From NCBI GenBank assembly GCA_934597255.1, contig CAKTQV010000005.1:1-64000 (forward strand): a stretch of DNA of 64,000 bases, written 5' to 3'. The first letter of the stretch is position 1; each line of letters starts with the position of its first letter. Both the position numbers and the translations under genes were made by a program. The stretch is from an uncultured Oscillospiraceae bacterium (GTDB lineage: Bacteria > Bacillota > Clostridia > Oscillospirales > Oscillospiraceae). The notes below the pieces were generated by a model, which saw only the letters and a program-made list of their open reading frames with translations, was not told the origin of the DNA and made no database searches. Positions 26,527 to 35,918 of this stretch are shown one piece after another.

Positions 26527-26784
26527 GTGAGTATATTATGTATTCTACAGATCCTTAACATCGCGAAAGCCAAAAAAGACGAGCGCCCGCTCAAGGCAAA
26601 TCTGGAGACCTGCTTCTTTCACAACCCCAACACAGCGGAGGACACCGCAGACGCCCTGCTGAAGCTGTTCGTGGCGGTAAACAAGGGAAAAGCGGACAAG
26701 GCAATCCGAAAGGCCGCGGAGGACAGGCCGAAGCTGTGCGCCTATCTTCCCGCGGACGAAGCCTCCATGTCAGCAGCGGTATAA
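26527..26784 (+). CDS. Small transposon-associated protein, probably 5'-truncated
   Basis: The 85-codon frame begins at a GTG with no clear ribosome site. The conserved-looking part starts at KAKKDERPLKANLETCFFHN and continues to ADALLKLFVAVNKGKADKA. I associate this sequence with small proteins carried by Clostridia conjugative elements beside serine recombinases. The position just before a broken recombinase supports that. No function is known to me, and the N-terminus may be missing. Confidence 0.5.
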   Translation: MSILCILQILNIAKAKKDERPLKANLETCFFHNPNTAEDTADALLKLFVAVNKGKADKAIRKAAEDRPKLCAYLPADEASMSAAV

Positions 26785-26910
26785 TTCGGTATAAGATGCA
26801 CGAATCGGCCCCCTACCTTTTTGGCAGGGGGCCGCAAACATTTCAGCAGCTATTCCGCAGGCACGCTGGTATTGTGTCTGTTGAAAAAATGAAGAAGGGA
26901 GAGAAAACGA

Positions 26911-27473
26911 ATGAATATAGCGGCCTACTGCCGCGTCTCTACGGACAAGGAGTATCCGCTCAACCGTCTGGAAGTACAGAAGCAATCCTTTCATGAGCAC
27001 ACGCAGAAAAACCATTATACGTCGGCCCGCCTGTGTGCGGATGAGGGTATCACGGGTACATCGATGAAGCATCCCGGCTTTCAGAAAATGCTGACCGCTA
27101 TCGAGGCCTATACATCTCGGCGGTGTTCGTCAAAGACCTTTCCCGGCTGGGGCGCAACTACATTGAGGTCGGCAAGCTGACCGAAGAATTTTTCCCGCTC
27201 CACGATATACGGCTGGCCGCCGTTTCGGACGGCGTGGACAGCGACGAGGGCGAGGACGATTTTACTCCGTTCAAGAACATTATGAACGAGTATTACGCCA
27301 AGGACATTGCTGAAAAGCAGGACGGCATTACCAACCAGCGCGTCGTCATTCACTATAACTGCATCGGTGCCTTTGATGCACTGGATCGCCGGAAGATCCC
27401 GGAGGCCGACATTATCATGGAAACAAGAAAAGGCGTAGCACTCGGCTACGCCCCGGAACAGGTTGCGGTATGA
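26911..27473 (+). pseudogene. Broken large serine recombinase
   Basis: The first part reads MNIAAYCRVSTDKEYPLN, the catalytic N-terminus with the Ser in the CRVST motif. Near 27110 the frame shifts and continues as FVKDLSRLGRNYIEVGKL, and then FKNIMNEYYAKDIAEK. It then jumps straight to a C-terminal end, QRVVIHYNCIGAFD and ITMETRKG-like residues. The zinc-ribbon and coiled-coil middle of about 350 residues is deleted. With a frameshift and a deletion it cannot be active. It is the relic of an earlier element at the same site. Confidence 0.85.
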
Positions 27474-27493
27474 ACTTTTCAGGGATAAAAAGC

Positions 27494-27536
27494 AGAGTGT
27501 CCATTACAGGATACTCAGATCCTATAAGGACACTCT
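27494..27536. repeat. Two-tier hairpin next to an attachment site
   Basis: The outer arms AGAGTGTCC (27494-27502) and GGACACTCT (27528-27536) enclose inner arms AGGAT and ATCCT. It ends three bases before the proposed left attachment site. It could be a terminator of the old recombinase gene or part of a recombination site. Confidence 0.5.
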
Positions 27537-27538
27537 GA

Positions 27539-27551
27539 ATGGTTGCGGGGG
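27539..27551 (+). other. Candidate left attachment site (attL) of the 6.4 kb element
   Basis: The 13 bases ATGGTTGCGGGGG recur at 33960-33972, which is the 3' end of the initiator tRNA gene. Here they lead into TACGCAAC, making GTTGCG-N6-CGCAAC, an imperfect dyad like serine-integrase sites. Confidence 0.55.
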
Positions 27552-27697
27552 TACGCAACACAGATTACCAACGATATTTCCCCACAGTGCTATTTGAGTA
27601 TGATGCTACAATAATAAAAAATAGAGCGCAATCACAAAAGTAATCGCACTCCGCAAAAATGAACAAGTCATTTTTTCCTTGTGTAATTAATATGCGC

Positions 27698-28657
27698 TTA
27701 CGGAAACAAAATGTCAACAGTTTTTTTGAAAAAAGCAAAAAAAGCCAAAATATTGCCGTTATTGCTATAATAGTCTATATTTTTGAACATTCTATCTGCC
27801 ACGCTATTTAAATCCTTTTTTGCCCGCTCATGAACACCCTCGCTAGTCACTATTGCGCTATGGAGATAAATTAGCGTTACAATCTGTCGCATACATTCAT
27901 TTTTTAATTGACTATCACGGCTGGACTTGCTTATCTGATCTAAAGCCCTTAACACATGATAGTTAGTACTGTGATGACTATTTTTCACTCCCATCTCGTT
28001 TATGAGACAGTTGCTATGAGCTGTTGCATTTCTAAGTTCTTTAATAGTTTTTAGCAAATAAAAATCATTTTCTAGGAACTTATCCTCAAATCTATTAGCG
28101 CAAAACTTGAAAAAGTTAATAAATGAACCTAGTGGAATAATTTCAATGAAAGCCCACAACGGAAATCGGCCATTATAAGACCGTATTATTCCTCCGCAGT
28201 ATGGATTGTTTCCGTTACGACCAATTTCCTTTTCAAGATTGGAATATTTATGAGTACCATTTTTCTTATCTTCATCTTTAAGATACTCATAGTAGTCCTC
28301 GACGATTTTATATCCGTCTTCAGAGCTATTTTCTAGTGCCTGCAAAAGTTTAACTTTTGCAAAATGTTCAATATCGAGAGCCATTTGGATTATGACATAT
28401 CGCAGTCGCATATCTATTATAGATAGATCTCTGAGATATTCGAAATCCAAATTTATATATTGTCCTTTTTGCTCTCCGTCAGGATGCTTGGGGAAATTTT
28501 TTCTGTATGCTCGGAGCTTAAAATAATTATTATTTGCTTGTAAATACGCTTTAGCTTCGTCTGTTGAAAATTTTTCAAATTTCACTCCTTTAGACTGCAA
28601 GTGTGCAATTTGGCCTTCAGCAGATAATTTTGGCTTTTTTATTTCTGTTTCCAGCAT
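27698..28657 (-). CDS. Abi-family (Abi_2/AbiD-F type) abortive-infection protein with HEPN motif
   Basis: This 319-residue soluble protein is much lower in GC than its neighbours. The N-terminus SAEGQIAHLQSKGVKFEKF and the stretch NNYFKLRAYRKNF are typical of the Abi_2 family. The C-terminal half has RNATAH (R-x4-H), the catalytic motif of HEPN RNases. Family members stop phage growth by killing or arresting the host cell. It stands alone at the left end of the element, in the accessory-gene position of satellites, with no evident antitoxin. Confidence 0.85.
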   Translation of the reverse strand: MLETEIKKPKLSAEGQIAHLQSKGVKFEKFSTDEAKAYLQANNNYFKLRAYRKNFPKHPDGEQKGQYINLDFEYLRDLSIIDMRLRYVIIQMALDIEHFAKVKLLQALENSSEDGYKIVEDYYEYLKDEDKKNGTHKYSNLEKEIGRNGNNPYCGGIIRSYNGRFPLWAFIEIIPLGSFINFFKFCANRFEDKFLENDFYLLKTIKELRNATAHSNCLINEMGVKNSHHSTNYHVLRALDQISKSSRDSQLKNECMRQIVTLIYLHSAIVTSEGVHERAKKDLNSVADRMFKNIDYYSNNGNILAFFAFFKKTVDILFP

Positions 28658-28728
28658 ATGCTGTTACCTCTTTTCGTAAATAGCACAACTACCTTTATAA
28701 TACAATATAAATCTTCTATCATATCGCG

Positions 28729-28878
28729 TCAAGAGTTGATGCCTATGCTCATGCAGACACATAAGCCCGCGCATAGAGTGTTAAACAGCGCTGTAAGCGT
28801 TTCCACGCAGAAAGCCGCCCCTCCCCACTGCGTGCATTCCTCTTTGTCCCAGCGGCGAAAAAGTGCCGCCAGCTCCAT
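28729..28878 (-). CDS. Possible small membrane-like ORF
   Basis: The 49-codon frame reads MELAALFRRWDKEECTQWGG, then a Cys- and Leu-rich segment ending in SIGINS. There is no convincing ribosome site, and it starts just after a terminator. I do not recognise it and it may not be translated. Confidence 0.25.
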   Translation of the reverse strand: MELAALFRRWDKEECTQWGGAAFCVETLTALFNTLCAGLCVCMSIGINS

Positions 28879-28880
28879 CG

Positions 28881-28917
28881 TAAAAAAATAAAGGCCGGGC
28901 CGCGAAAGCCCGACCTT
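28881..28917 (-). terminator. Intrinsic terminator of the leftward phage-like gene row
   Basis: Read leftward, the stem AAGGTCGGGC and GCCCGGCCTT is followed by TTATTTTTTTA. It closes the transcript that runs from about 30500 or 31927 down to 28978. Confidence 0.85.
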
Positions 28918-28977
28918 CTCATTTTCGTTGCCTCAACAAACAAAAAAAGATTCGACTTATCTATTCTTTCGATCCCT

Positions 28978-29130
28978 TCACCATTTGAGCAGGAGCCAGT
29001 ATACGCATTCCACCTTTGACAGCGACGCGGTTTCCAACATGGGGAGTATTTGCTCGATAAAAATTCTTTTTTCGTTCATTTCGTCTTCACTGGTTTGCGG
29101 GATTGCCTGCTTCATATCAATGTTTTTCAT
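28978..29130 (-). CDS. Small element-encoded protein
   Basis: A 50-residue acidic protein, MKNIDMKQAIPQTSEDEMNE to LSKVECVYWLLLKW, with AAAGGAG correctly placed before the ATG at 29130. The amphipathic helix and the repeated-looking Met-rich end suggest a helical partner protein. I recognise no function; it is the last gene before the terminator. Confidence 0.6.
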   Translation of the reverse strand: MKNIDMKQAIPQTSEDEMNEKRIFIEQILPMLETASLSKVECVYWLLLKW

Positions 29131-29194
29131 TTTACTGGCTCCTTTAATTTCAGAAGGCAAGACTGCCCCCCGTATTGTTTTTCATAGTATGCGT

Positions 29195-29812
29195 TCAGAG
29201 GTTTTCCAGAATCGAAATAAGCTGTGTATTCAGAATGTTCTTCATCCCGAAGTTTTCCACGCCCAAGTCAAGCATGGGCGAACCGGCTGGCGTATTCTTG
29301 ATAGAGGAAAGCATCGACAGCGCGCCACTGTGAAATTTTCCCACAGCCTCTCGGCGGCGCTCCGGCGTGGGAATAGGCAAATCGCTCAAACTCGTCCCGA
29401 ACGGATTGCGCGCCAGCTCCTCCGGCGTGCGATCACGGTTGTGCTTGTCCACATATGCCTGCAAGGCGCGAAGCATAGTGTAATTTTCGCTGTACCGTTC
29501 GGCCAGCTCCTCGATGTCCTGCACTGTCAGGTCAAACGCCCCGGTCAGGAGCTGCATATCCGCGCTGTCGATCTCGCTGCCGTCCAGCGTGGCCCATCGG
29601 TCGATCGTTGCCAGCACCGCGTCCTGCTCCTCGTCCAGCCTGGCAGATGCGCCGTCGAACGCGGCCATAAACTCGCGTTCGAGTTTATCGTTCTCCCGCT
29701 GCGCGATGTCCGGCAAATAGCGCCGGTCATTCTCCTCCACGGCAGCGGCATATTTCCTCGCCGTAGCCGCAAAACCTTGTATGATCTGTTTCAGGTTGCC
29801 GATGTAACTCAT
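29195..29812 (-). CDS. Hypothetical phage-like helical protein
   Basis: A 205-residue, mostly helical, charged protein beginning MSYIGNLKQIIQGFAATARK. It has no membrane segment and no motif I can name. Residues 20-130 look like a long coiled coil, and the C-terminal part is Pro/Gly-containing (FGTSLSDLPIPTPERR). Its place after a terminase-small-subunit-like gene would suit a packaging or scaffold-related role, which is a guess. Confidence 0.6.
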   Translation of the reverse strand: MSYIGNLKQIIQGFAATARKYAAAVEENDRRYLPDIAQRENDKLEREFMAAFDGASARLDEEQDAVLATIDRWATLDGSEIDSADMQLLTGAFDLTVQDIEELAERYSENYTMLRALQAYVDKHNRDRTPEELARNPFGTSLSDLPIPTPERRREAVGKFHSGALSMLSSIKNTPAGSPMLDLGVENFGMKNILNTQLISILENL

Positions 29813-29847
29813 GTTTTCTCCCTTCTGGCCTTTTCGCCAAATAAAAG

Positions 29848-30129
29848 TTAAATCCCTCGAAATTGTTCGATCTCGCTGAATATCCGAAGCGCCGGAATCT
29901 TGCTGCCCTCGATAAGCCAGTATTCCGTGTAGGCTAGCGGCGCATCCGGCAGAATTCCACCCGGCGTTTCGCCCTGCGAGCGAAGCTGCCGCGAAATCGC
30001 GTAGCCCTCCAGCTCAACCAGCGGCATGACCCGCCTGCTGCCGTCCTCAAACGCAACCCGATATAATGGCATGGGGGCCGTGTGTTCTGCCTCCAGCCGC
30101 TCCAAGCGCCGCAGGAGATCTCTTTTCAT
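29848..30129 (-). CDS. Hypothetical element protein
   Basis: A 93-residue protein starting MKRDLLRRLERLEAEHTAP, a basic coiled coil. It is followed by a small beta region (LYRVAFEDGSRRVMPL) and ends SEIEQFRGI. The ATG overlaps the stop of the upstream gene by 4 nt, so it is translationally coupled. Small proteins of this kind commonly follow terminase small subunits in Clostridia phages. Function unknown. Confidence 0.6.
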   Translation of the reverse strand: MKRDLLRRLERLEAEHTAPMPLYRVAFEDGSRRVMPLVELEGYAISRQLRSQGETPGGILPDAPLAYTEYWLIEGSKIPALRIFSEIEQFRGI

Positions 30130-30506
30130 GCGTGATATACACCTCCTTCCCGCTCTTTTTCTTTCGTCTCCAGCGCCGCAATACGCGCTGTGAGATCGCA
30201 ATGCTCCGAGAGCCGTAAGTAATTCCGCAGCAGGCAGTCCGCCGCATTAACTCGCGTCTGCGCCGCCGTGCCGTTGTCTCGAACAATACGGGCGATCACA
30301 TCCGCCGCGTCCGAGAGTGAGCCGGTCAGCTTGGAGAGCGCCCGGCTAACCAGCTCATCCTGCGCCGCCCGCAGCTTTTCTTGGAAGTCTGCGCGCCGCA
30401 GCCGGACGTAAAGAGTTTTTGCGCTGACACCAAGCTGTCGAGCTGCCGCCGCGTTTGTCCGGGAAGTCAGCAGCGCCGCAATGATTTGTTCGTCTGAAAG
30501 CTTCAA
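30126..30506 (-). CDS. Helix-turn-helix protein, terminase-small-subunit-like
   Basis: 126 residues. The N-terminal homeodomain-like HTH reads SDEQIIAALLTSRTNAAAA, then RQLGVSAKTLYVRLRR. A long helix (LVSRALSKLTGSLSDAADVI) and a charged tail follow. This architecture is that of phage terminase small subunits, which recognise the packaging site. In satellites, such a subunit redirects helper-phage packaging. It could also be a plain DNA-binding regulator. Confidence 0.6.
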   Translation of the reverse strand: MKLSDEQIIAALLTSRTNAAAARQLGVSAKTLYVRLRRADFQEKLRAAQDELVSRALSKLTGSLSDAADVIARIVRDNGTAAQTRVNAADCLLRNYLRLSEHCDLTARIAALETKEKEREGGVYHA

Positions 30507-30555
30507 AGGGACACCCCCTTTCGTTACAATTTGTAATCACTTTATAACATTTTGT

Positions 30556-30903
30556 TTACCGCGTTATTGCCTCGATTGCCCGCAGCTCGCGCACATGGCC
30601 AGAAAAGAAATGTCCAATGCGATAATCGCAGCCCTCGAAATTTGCCTGGAAATAGAATTCGATCAGCCGCGGGTATTCCTCCGCATTGACGGGAAGTTGG
30701 TGGTCCTCATCCAGCCAAGGCATTTTCTCCATGAGCCGCTGAACATGATCCGTGCGCAGAAAAGGATGATCCTCCCCGCGAGCCTGCCTGAACGCCTTAA
30801 AGAACGCGCAGAATACCGAGAAGTACTCCGTTGTCTCCCAAACGGGCGAGATGTTCTGAAATGCCTTGGACACCTGTTTCTCAAGAATTGAGTAATCGAA
30901 CAT
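30556..30903 (-). CDS. Hypothetical element protein
   Basis: A 115-residue soluble acidic protein beginning MFDYSILEKQVSKAFQNISP. It is rich in aromatic residues, with no motif I recognise. It precedes the HTH gene on the same strand and has a reasonable AAGGAG site. The following 234 bases (30904-31137) are AT-rich with no gene that I can see. Confidence 0.55.
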   Translation of the reverse strand: MFDYSILEKQVSKAFQNISPVWETTEYFSVFCAFFKAFRQARGEDHPFLRTDHVQRLMEKMPWLDEDHQLPVNAEEYPRLIEFYFQANFEGCDYRIGHFFSGHVRELRAIEAITR

Positions 30904-31137
30904 AAATTTCTCCTTTCGTGACGGTGCGGCGCGAAAAGCGCACGCCCTTATACTCCCTTGTAAAAGCCTTGTTAAGGAAAGATGAAATTAAAATGTGCCG
31001 CCGCTGCCGATGTAGATGAGCCTGCGAATGCGATGCAGATGTTCTGTGATGAGATGAGATAAAATGTAATTATTTATATAAAACATTTTATTATCATTTA
31101 ATCCGAGGGACGGGGCTCATGGATAGAGCTCCGCGGC

Positions 31138-31569
31138 CTAGAGAAGGCCGCGCTCAAGCTGCCGCCGTCTCCGCACCTCCAGCAGTTCCTGCTCCTCCGG
31201 CGTGAGCTGCCGCTCGCCCTCCGTGGCCGTTTTCACAGGCGGCTCGTCTTCCTCGACCGGCGGCGCTGTGGCAAGCGCGGACTCTGCCCCCGTGACCTCC
31301 GGGCGATCCGCGACTCTGCCGCCGTTTTTTCGCACCGAATTCCGCCAGCTCCGATCGTCGCGGTCAAGCCCGGCCTGAATAAGCCTCCAAGCAAGCCGCA
31401 GCCGATCAGAGAGGCCATCCGGCAAAGCTCCATATTGCGCATAGTCGAGGATGGCGAAGAACGCCTTGCCGAGCTCCGAATCCGCGCCGTCCATGCCCCG
31501 GAAAAGCTCGCGCCACTCGAACGGGATAAGCACACCCCGCTTCAGCGCAAACGCTCTTTTCTCTGCCAT
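31138..31569 (-). CDS. Phage-type replication-associated protein (DUF6291-like)
   Basis: 143 residues. The start MAEKRAFALKRGVLIPFEW resembles the short N-terminal domain of phage replisome-organiser proteins. The middle part is KAFFAILDYAQYGALPDGLS and the C-terminus is charged and disordered, rich in Glu. The ATG shares bases with the stop of the upstream small gene. It may help element replication. Confidence 0.6.
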   Translation of the reverse strand: MAEKRAFALKRGVLIPFEWRELFRGMDGADSELGKAFFAILDYAQYGALPDGLSDRLRLAWRLIQAGLDRDDRSWRNSVRKNGGRVADRPEVTGAESALATAPPVEEDEPPVKTATEGERQLTPEEQELLEVRRRRQLERGLL

Positions 31570-31730
31570 CAACCGACCTCCGCCTCTGAAATCCCGGCGG
31601 CGGCCAGCAGCCAGCGCGCAAGCGCGTCCGCCTCGACCTCGCGCCATTCCGCCGAGACAACCTCCGCCTGCCCATCGCGGACAACAATCCGAGCCGACAC
31701 CGGCACGCGACAAATTTCCGCGTCTGTCAT
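31569..31730 (-). CDS. Small element protein between regulator and replication gene
   Basis: A 53-residue frame, MTDAEICRVPVSARIVVRDG to AAAGISEAEVG. Its ATG overlaps the stop of the XRE gene by 4 nt, and its TGA shares a base with the start of the next gene. Such packing supports real translation. Function unknown. Confidence 0.6.
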   Translation of the reverse strand: MTDAEICRVPVSARIVVRDGQAEVVSAEWREVEADALARWLLAAAGISEAEVG

Positions 31731-31927
31731 GGCCGCACCTCCGCGATTTGCTCCAGCGGCACGCCCAGCGCGTCAGCCAGCCGGACGGCGCTCCGAGGTG
31801 ACGCGCTTCCGCGTGCAAGAATGGCACATAGGGTTTGACGAGAAATACCCGCTCGCTCCGCAAGCTTCCCCTGCGTCCACCCCCGCTGCCCGAGGAAAAG
31901 CTTGATTCTCAGCACGTTCAATTTCAT
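31727..31927 (-). CDS. XRE-family HTH regulator, Cro-like
   Basis: A 66-residue single-domain DNA-binding protein with an HTH around LAERAGISRQTLCAILARG. ATG 31927 follows AAGGAGG. It is divergent from another XRE gene at 32062, a lysogeny-type switch. It opens the leftward element operon. Confidence 0.85.
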   Translation of the reverse strand: MKLNVLRIKLFLGQRGWTQGKLAERAGISRQTLCAILARGSASPRSAVRLADALGVPLEQIAEVRP

Positions 31928-31961
31928 ATCCAGAACCTCCTTGACCGTTCTTTGCAGGAAC

Positions 31962-32037
31962 ATTATATGGCCATCTCTCGGTCTTGTCAAGACCATTTAG
32001 CGCTTTTCTTGACATTTCGTTCCCGAAAAGATACAAT
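31962..32037. promoter_or_regulatory. Divergent promoters with a shared palindromic operator
   Basis: Leftward promoter: TTGACA (31990-31985) and TATAAT (31967-31962), 17-nt spacer. Rightward promoter: TTGACA (32009-32014) and TACAAT (32032-32037), 17-nt spacer. The palindrome GGTCTTGTCAAGACC at 31980-31994 covers the leftward -35 box, so its binding protein should shut the leftward operon, like a phage repressor operator. Confidence 0.8.
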
Positions 32038-32061
32038 CCTTTAAGGAAAGAGGTGATTTCA

Positions 32062-32490
32062 TTGTTTACATCCGAACGAATTAAGACTGTCCGGAACGAA
32101 GCAGGACTTACACAGGAACAGCTTGCAAATGCGCTAGGCGTCAAGCGTGCTGTAATCTCTAAATACGAAACGGGGAAAATTTCGCCAACAATAGATCAGT
32201 TACAGAAGATAGCCGCCGCTTGCAATTCTCCCTTTGAGGCGTTTCTAGGCCGTTCCCCTCTTTCCGCCAAAGATATCAATTATGTACAACAAGCTGCCAA
32301 GAACGCGCCAAAAGCCGAGAGTGTAGAACAAGAGAACATGGCGCGCATGAACCGTGCCATGGGCGCGCTGAACCTGGAAGGCCAGCAGGAAGCAATAAAG
32401 CGCGTGGAGGAAATGGCCGATCTTTCGAAATATAAAAAAGCCAGTTTCATGCAAGTATGGGGCTACGACAAGCCGAACAAGCCGGAATAA
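32062..32490 (+). CDS. XRE-family repressor-like regulator
   Basis: 142 residues. The N-terminal HTH is LTQEQLANALGVKRAVISKY. A linker follows, and a C-terminal helical part with an Asn/Met-rich segment ending DKPNKPE. It starts at TTG 32062, seven bases after AAGAGGTG. There is no peptidase domain, so it is not LexA-cleavable in the usual way. As the rightward gene of the divergent pair, it is the likely repressor that keeps the element quiet, and it is followed directly by the recombinase. Confidence 0.85.
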   Translation: MFTSERIKTVRNEAGLTQEQLANALGVKRAVISKYETGKISPTIDQLQKIAAACNSPFEAFLGRSPLSAKDINYVQQAAKNAPKAESVEQENMARMNRAMGALNLEGQQEAIKRVEEMADLSKYKKASFMQVWGYDKPNKPE

Positions 32491-32537
32491 CAAAAAACGC
32501 CCATGCCGAAGCATGAGCGGAAAAGTGATGGGAAATT

Positions 32538-34037
<1,500 letters not shown>

Positions 34038-34055
34038 TCATCTGTTTGGATTATC

Positions 34056-34084
34056 AGTATAACACCGTCTGTGCGTCTTGTCAA
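34056..34084 (-). promoter_or_regulatory. Promoter of the initiator tRNA
   Basis: Read leftward, TTGACA and TATACT are separated by 17 nt and lie about 20 bp before the tRNA. It is a near-consensus sigma-A promoter. Confidence 0.85.
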
Positions 34085-34114
34085 CCGTCAATTTTCCCAT
34101 ATCACGCTTTTCTC

Positions 34115-34144
34115 TTGACGAGCGGGCTGGGCATGGTCTACAAT
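34115..34144 (+). promoter_or_regulatory. Promoter of crt-hbd
   Basis: TTGACG and TACAAT separated by 18 nt, about 54 bp before the crotonase start. Confidence 0.75.
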
Positions 34145-34197
34145 AGAGCCGTCGGCATCCGCCGGCGGATTTTTCTTGGGAAAGGAACCATTCTGCC

Positions 34198-34971
34198 ATG
34201 CCTGTCCGCGTCAAACGCTTTGACCATATTGCGCTCGTCACGATGGATCGACAGAAAAACCTCAACGCCTTCAACACCTATATGATCGAGGAGCTCGGCG
34301 AGGCCTATCTGAAGATCGAAGCCGACGACGACATATACGCCTCCGTCATCACCGGCGCCGGCCGGAGCTTCGTCTCCGGCGCGGACATCGCAGAAATGGA
34401 GCGCATGAGCGCCACAGAGGCCAAGCGCTTCAGCTATAACGCGAACTCCGTCTTTCTGCGGCTGGAGAACACCGCCAAGCCCGTCATCGCCGCGATCAAC
34501 GGCTTTGCCATCGGCGGCGGCTGCGAGCTGGCTATGTGCTGCGACATCCGTCTGGCCAGCGACCGCGCTGTATTCGCCCAGACAGAGGTCAATCTCGGCA
34601 TCACGCCAGGCTTCGGCGGCACGCAGCGTCTGCCCCGCATCATCGGCAACGCGCGCGCGGCGGAGATGATCTTCACCGGCAAATTCATCGACGCCTACAC
34701 CGCCCGCGACTGGGGGCTGGTCAGCGAGGTATATCCCCACGACGAGCTGCTGCCCAAGGCCATGGAAATGGCGCAGCTCATCGCCTCCAAGGCCCAGACC
34801 GGCGTCCGCCAGTCCAAGGTCTGCCTGCACCGCTGCCTGTACACCGACATGTACACCGGCACGGCCTTTGAAGCGGAGGCCTTCGGCATCTGCTTCTCCA
34901 CCGCCGACCAGAAGGACGCCATGCGCGCTTTCCTGGAAAAGCGGCCTTACACCGACGTGAAAAACCATTGA
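34198..34971 (+). CDS. crt: 3-hydroxybutyryl-CoA dehydratase (crotonase)
   Basis: 257 residues, the normal crotonase length. The oxyanion-hole segments are SVITGAGRSFVSGADIAEM and AINGFAIGGGCELAM. The two catalytic Glu positions are in GGGCELA and in AQTEVNLGITPGFGG. It converts 3-hydroxybutyryl-CoA to crotonyl-CoA in butyrate formation. The hbd gene follows 26 nt later. The usual thiolase, bcd and etf genes are not adjacent. Confidence 0.93.
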   Translation: MPVRVKRFDHIALVTMDRQKNLNAFNTYMIEELGEAYLKIEADDDIYASVITGAGRSFVSGADIAEMERMSATEAKRFSYNANSVFLRLENTAKPVIAAINGFAIGGGCELAMCCDIRLASDRAVFAQTEVNLGITPGFGGTQRLPRIIGNARAAEMIFTGKFIDAYTARDWGLVSEVYPHDELLPKAMEMAQLIASKAQTGVRQSKVCLHRCLYTDMYTGTAFEAEAFGICFSTADQKDAMRAFLEKRPYTDVKNH

Positions 34972-34997
34972 TCTTACATACAAAAGGAGACGCCGTC

Positions 34998-35840
34998 ATG
35001 CAGAACATCTTTGTCGTCGGCGCGGGCACCATGGGGCTGGACATCGCCCAGGTATTCGCAAAGGCCGGACTGACCGTCGTCGTGCGGGACATCAGCGACG
35101 CGATCATCGAAAACGCCGAGAAGAAAATGAACGCCAATCTCGCAAAGCTCGTCACAAAAGGCAAAATGACCCAGGAGGAGGCGGACGAGGTGCGCGGCCG
35201 CATCCGCTACACCGTCGCCATGGACCCGGCGAGGGACGCCGATCTGGTGCTCGAGGCCATCATTGAGCGCTTTGATCTGAAAAAGGCCGTGTTTCAGGAG
35301 CTGGACGCGATATGCAAGCCCGCGTGCATCTTCTGCTCCAACACAAGCTCCATCTCCATCACGGAGATGGCCGCCGTGTGCGGCCGGCCCGACCGCTTCC
35401 TCGGCATGCATTTCTTCAACCCCGCCACCGTTATGAAGCTCATCGAGATCACGCGCTCGCTCACGAGCTCCGACGAGACCTTCCGCGCCGTGTACGAGCT
35501 GTCCGAGCGCATCGGCAAGCAGCCCGTCGAGGTGCAGGACAGCCCCGGCTTCGTGGTCAACCGCATTCTGGTGCCGATGATGAACGAGGCGGCGTTCGTC
35601 CTGTCCGAGGGCGTGGCCAGCGCCGAGGACATCGACCGCGCGATGCAGCTTGGCGCAAATCATCCCATGGGGCCGCTGCATCTGGCCGATCTGGTGGGGC
35701 TGGACGTGGTCCTGTACATCTGCGACGTGATGTACAGCGAAACGCACGACCCCAAATTCCGCGCCTGCTACCTTCTGCGCAAGATGGTGCGCGCCGGAAA
35801 GCTCGGCCGCAAGTCCGGCGAAGGCTTTTTCAAATATTAA
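34998..35840 (+). CDS. hbd: 3-hydroxybutyryl-CoA dehydrogenase
   Basis: 280 residues. The NAD(P)-binding N-terminus is IFVVGAGTMGLDIAQVFA. The catalytic His is in FLGMHFFNPATVMKLIE and the Asn in DSPGFVVNRILVPMMNEA. ATG 34998 follows AAGGAG. It reduces acetoacetyl-CoA to 3-hydroxybutyryl-CoA in the cytoplasm, the step before Crt. It ends at a strong terminator. Confidence 0.95.
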   Translation: MQNIFVVGAGTMGLDIAQVFAKAGLTVVVRDISDAIIENAEKKMNANLAKLVTKGKMTQEEADEVRGRIRYTVAMDPARDADLVLEAIIERFDLKKAVFQELDAICKPACIFCSNTSSISITEMAAVCGRPDRFLGMHFFNPATVMKLIEITRSLTSSDETFRAVYELSERIGKQPVEVQDSPGFVVNRILVPMMNEAAFVLSEGVASAEDIDRAMQLGANHPMGPLHLADLVGLDVVLYICDVMYSETHDPKFRACYLLRKMVRAGKLGRKSGEGFFKY

Positions 35841-35859
35841 AGCTTCCGAAAACAGCGGC

Positions 35860-35897
35860 AAGTCCGCAGCCACTATGGCTGCGGACTTGTTTTTTTA
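35860..35897 (+). terminator. Terminator after hbd
   Basis: Stem AAGTCCGCAGCC and GGCTGCGGACTT, then GTTTTTTT. Confidence 0.93.
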
Positions 35898-35918
35898 CAG
35901 GCTTTTCCGAACGCCGGT

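Noticed and set aside
28749..28943. A 64-codon minus-strand frame in the element
   Set aside because: It reads through the terminator hairpin and has an Arg-rich composition, so it is unlikely to be a gene.
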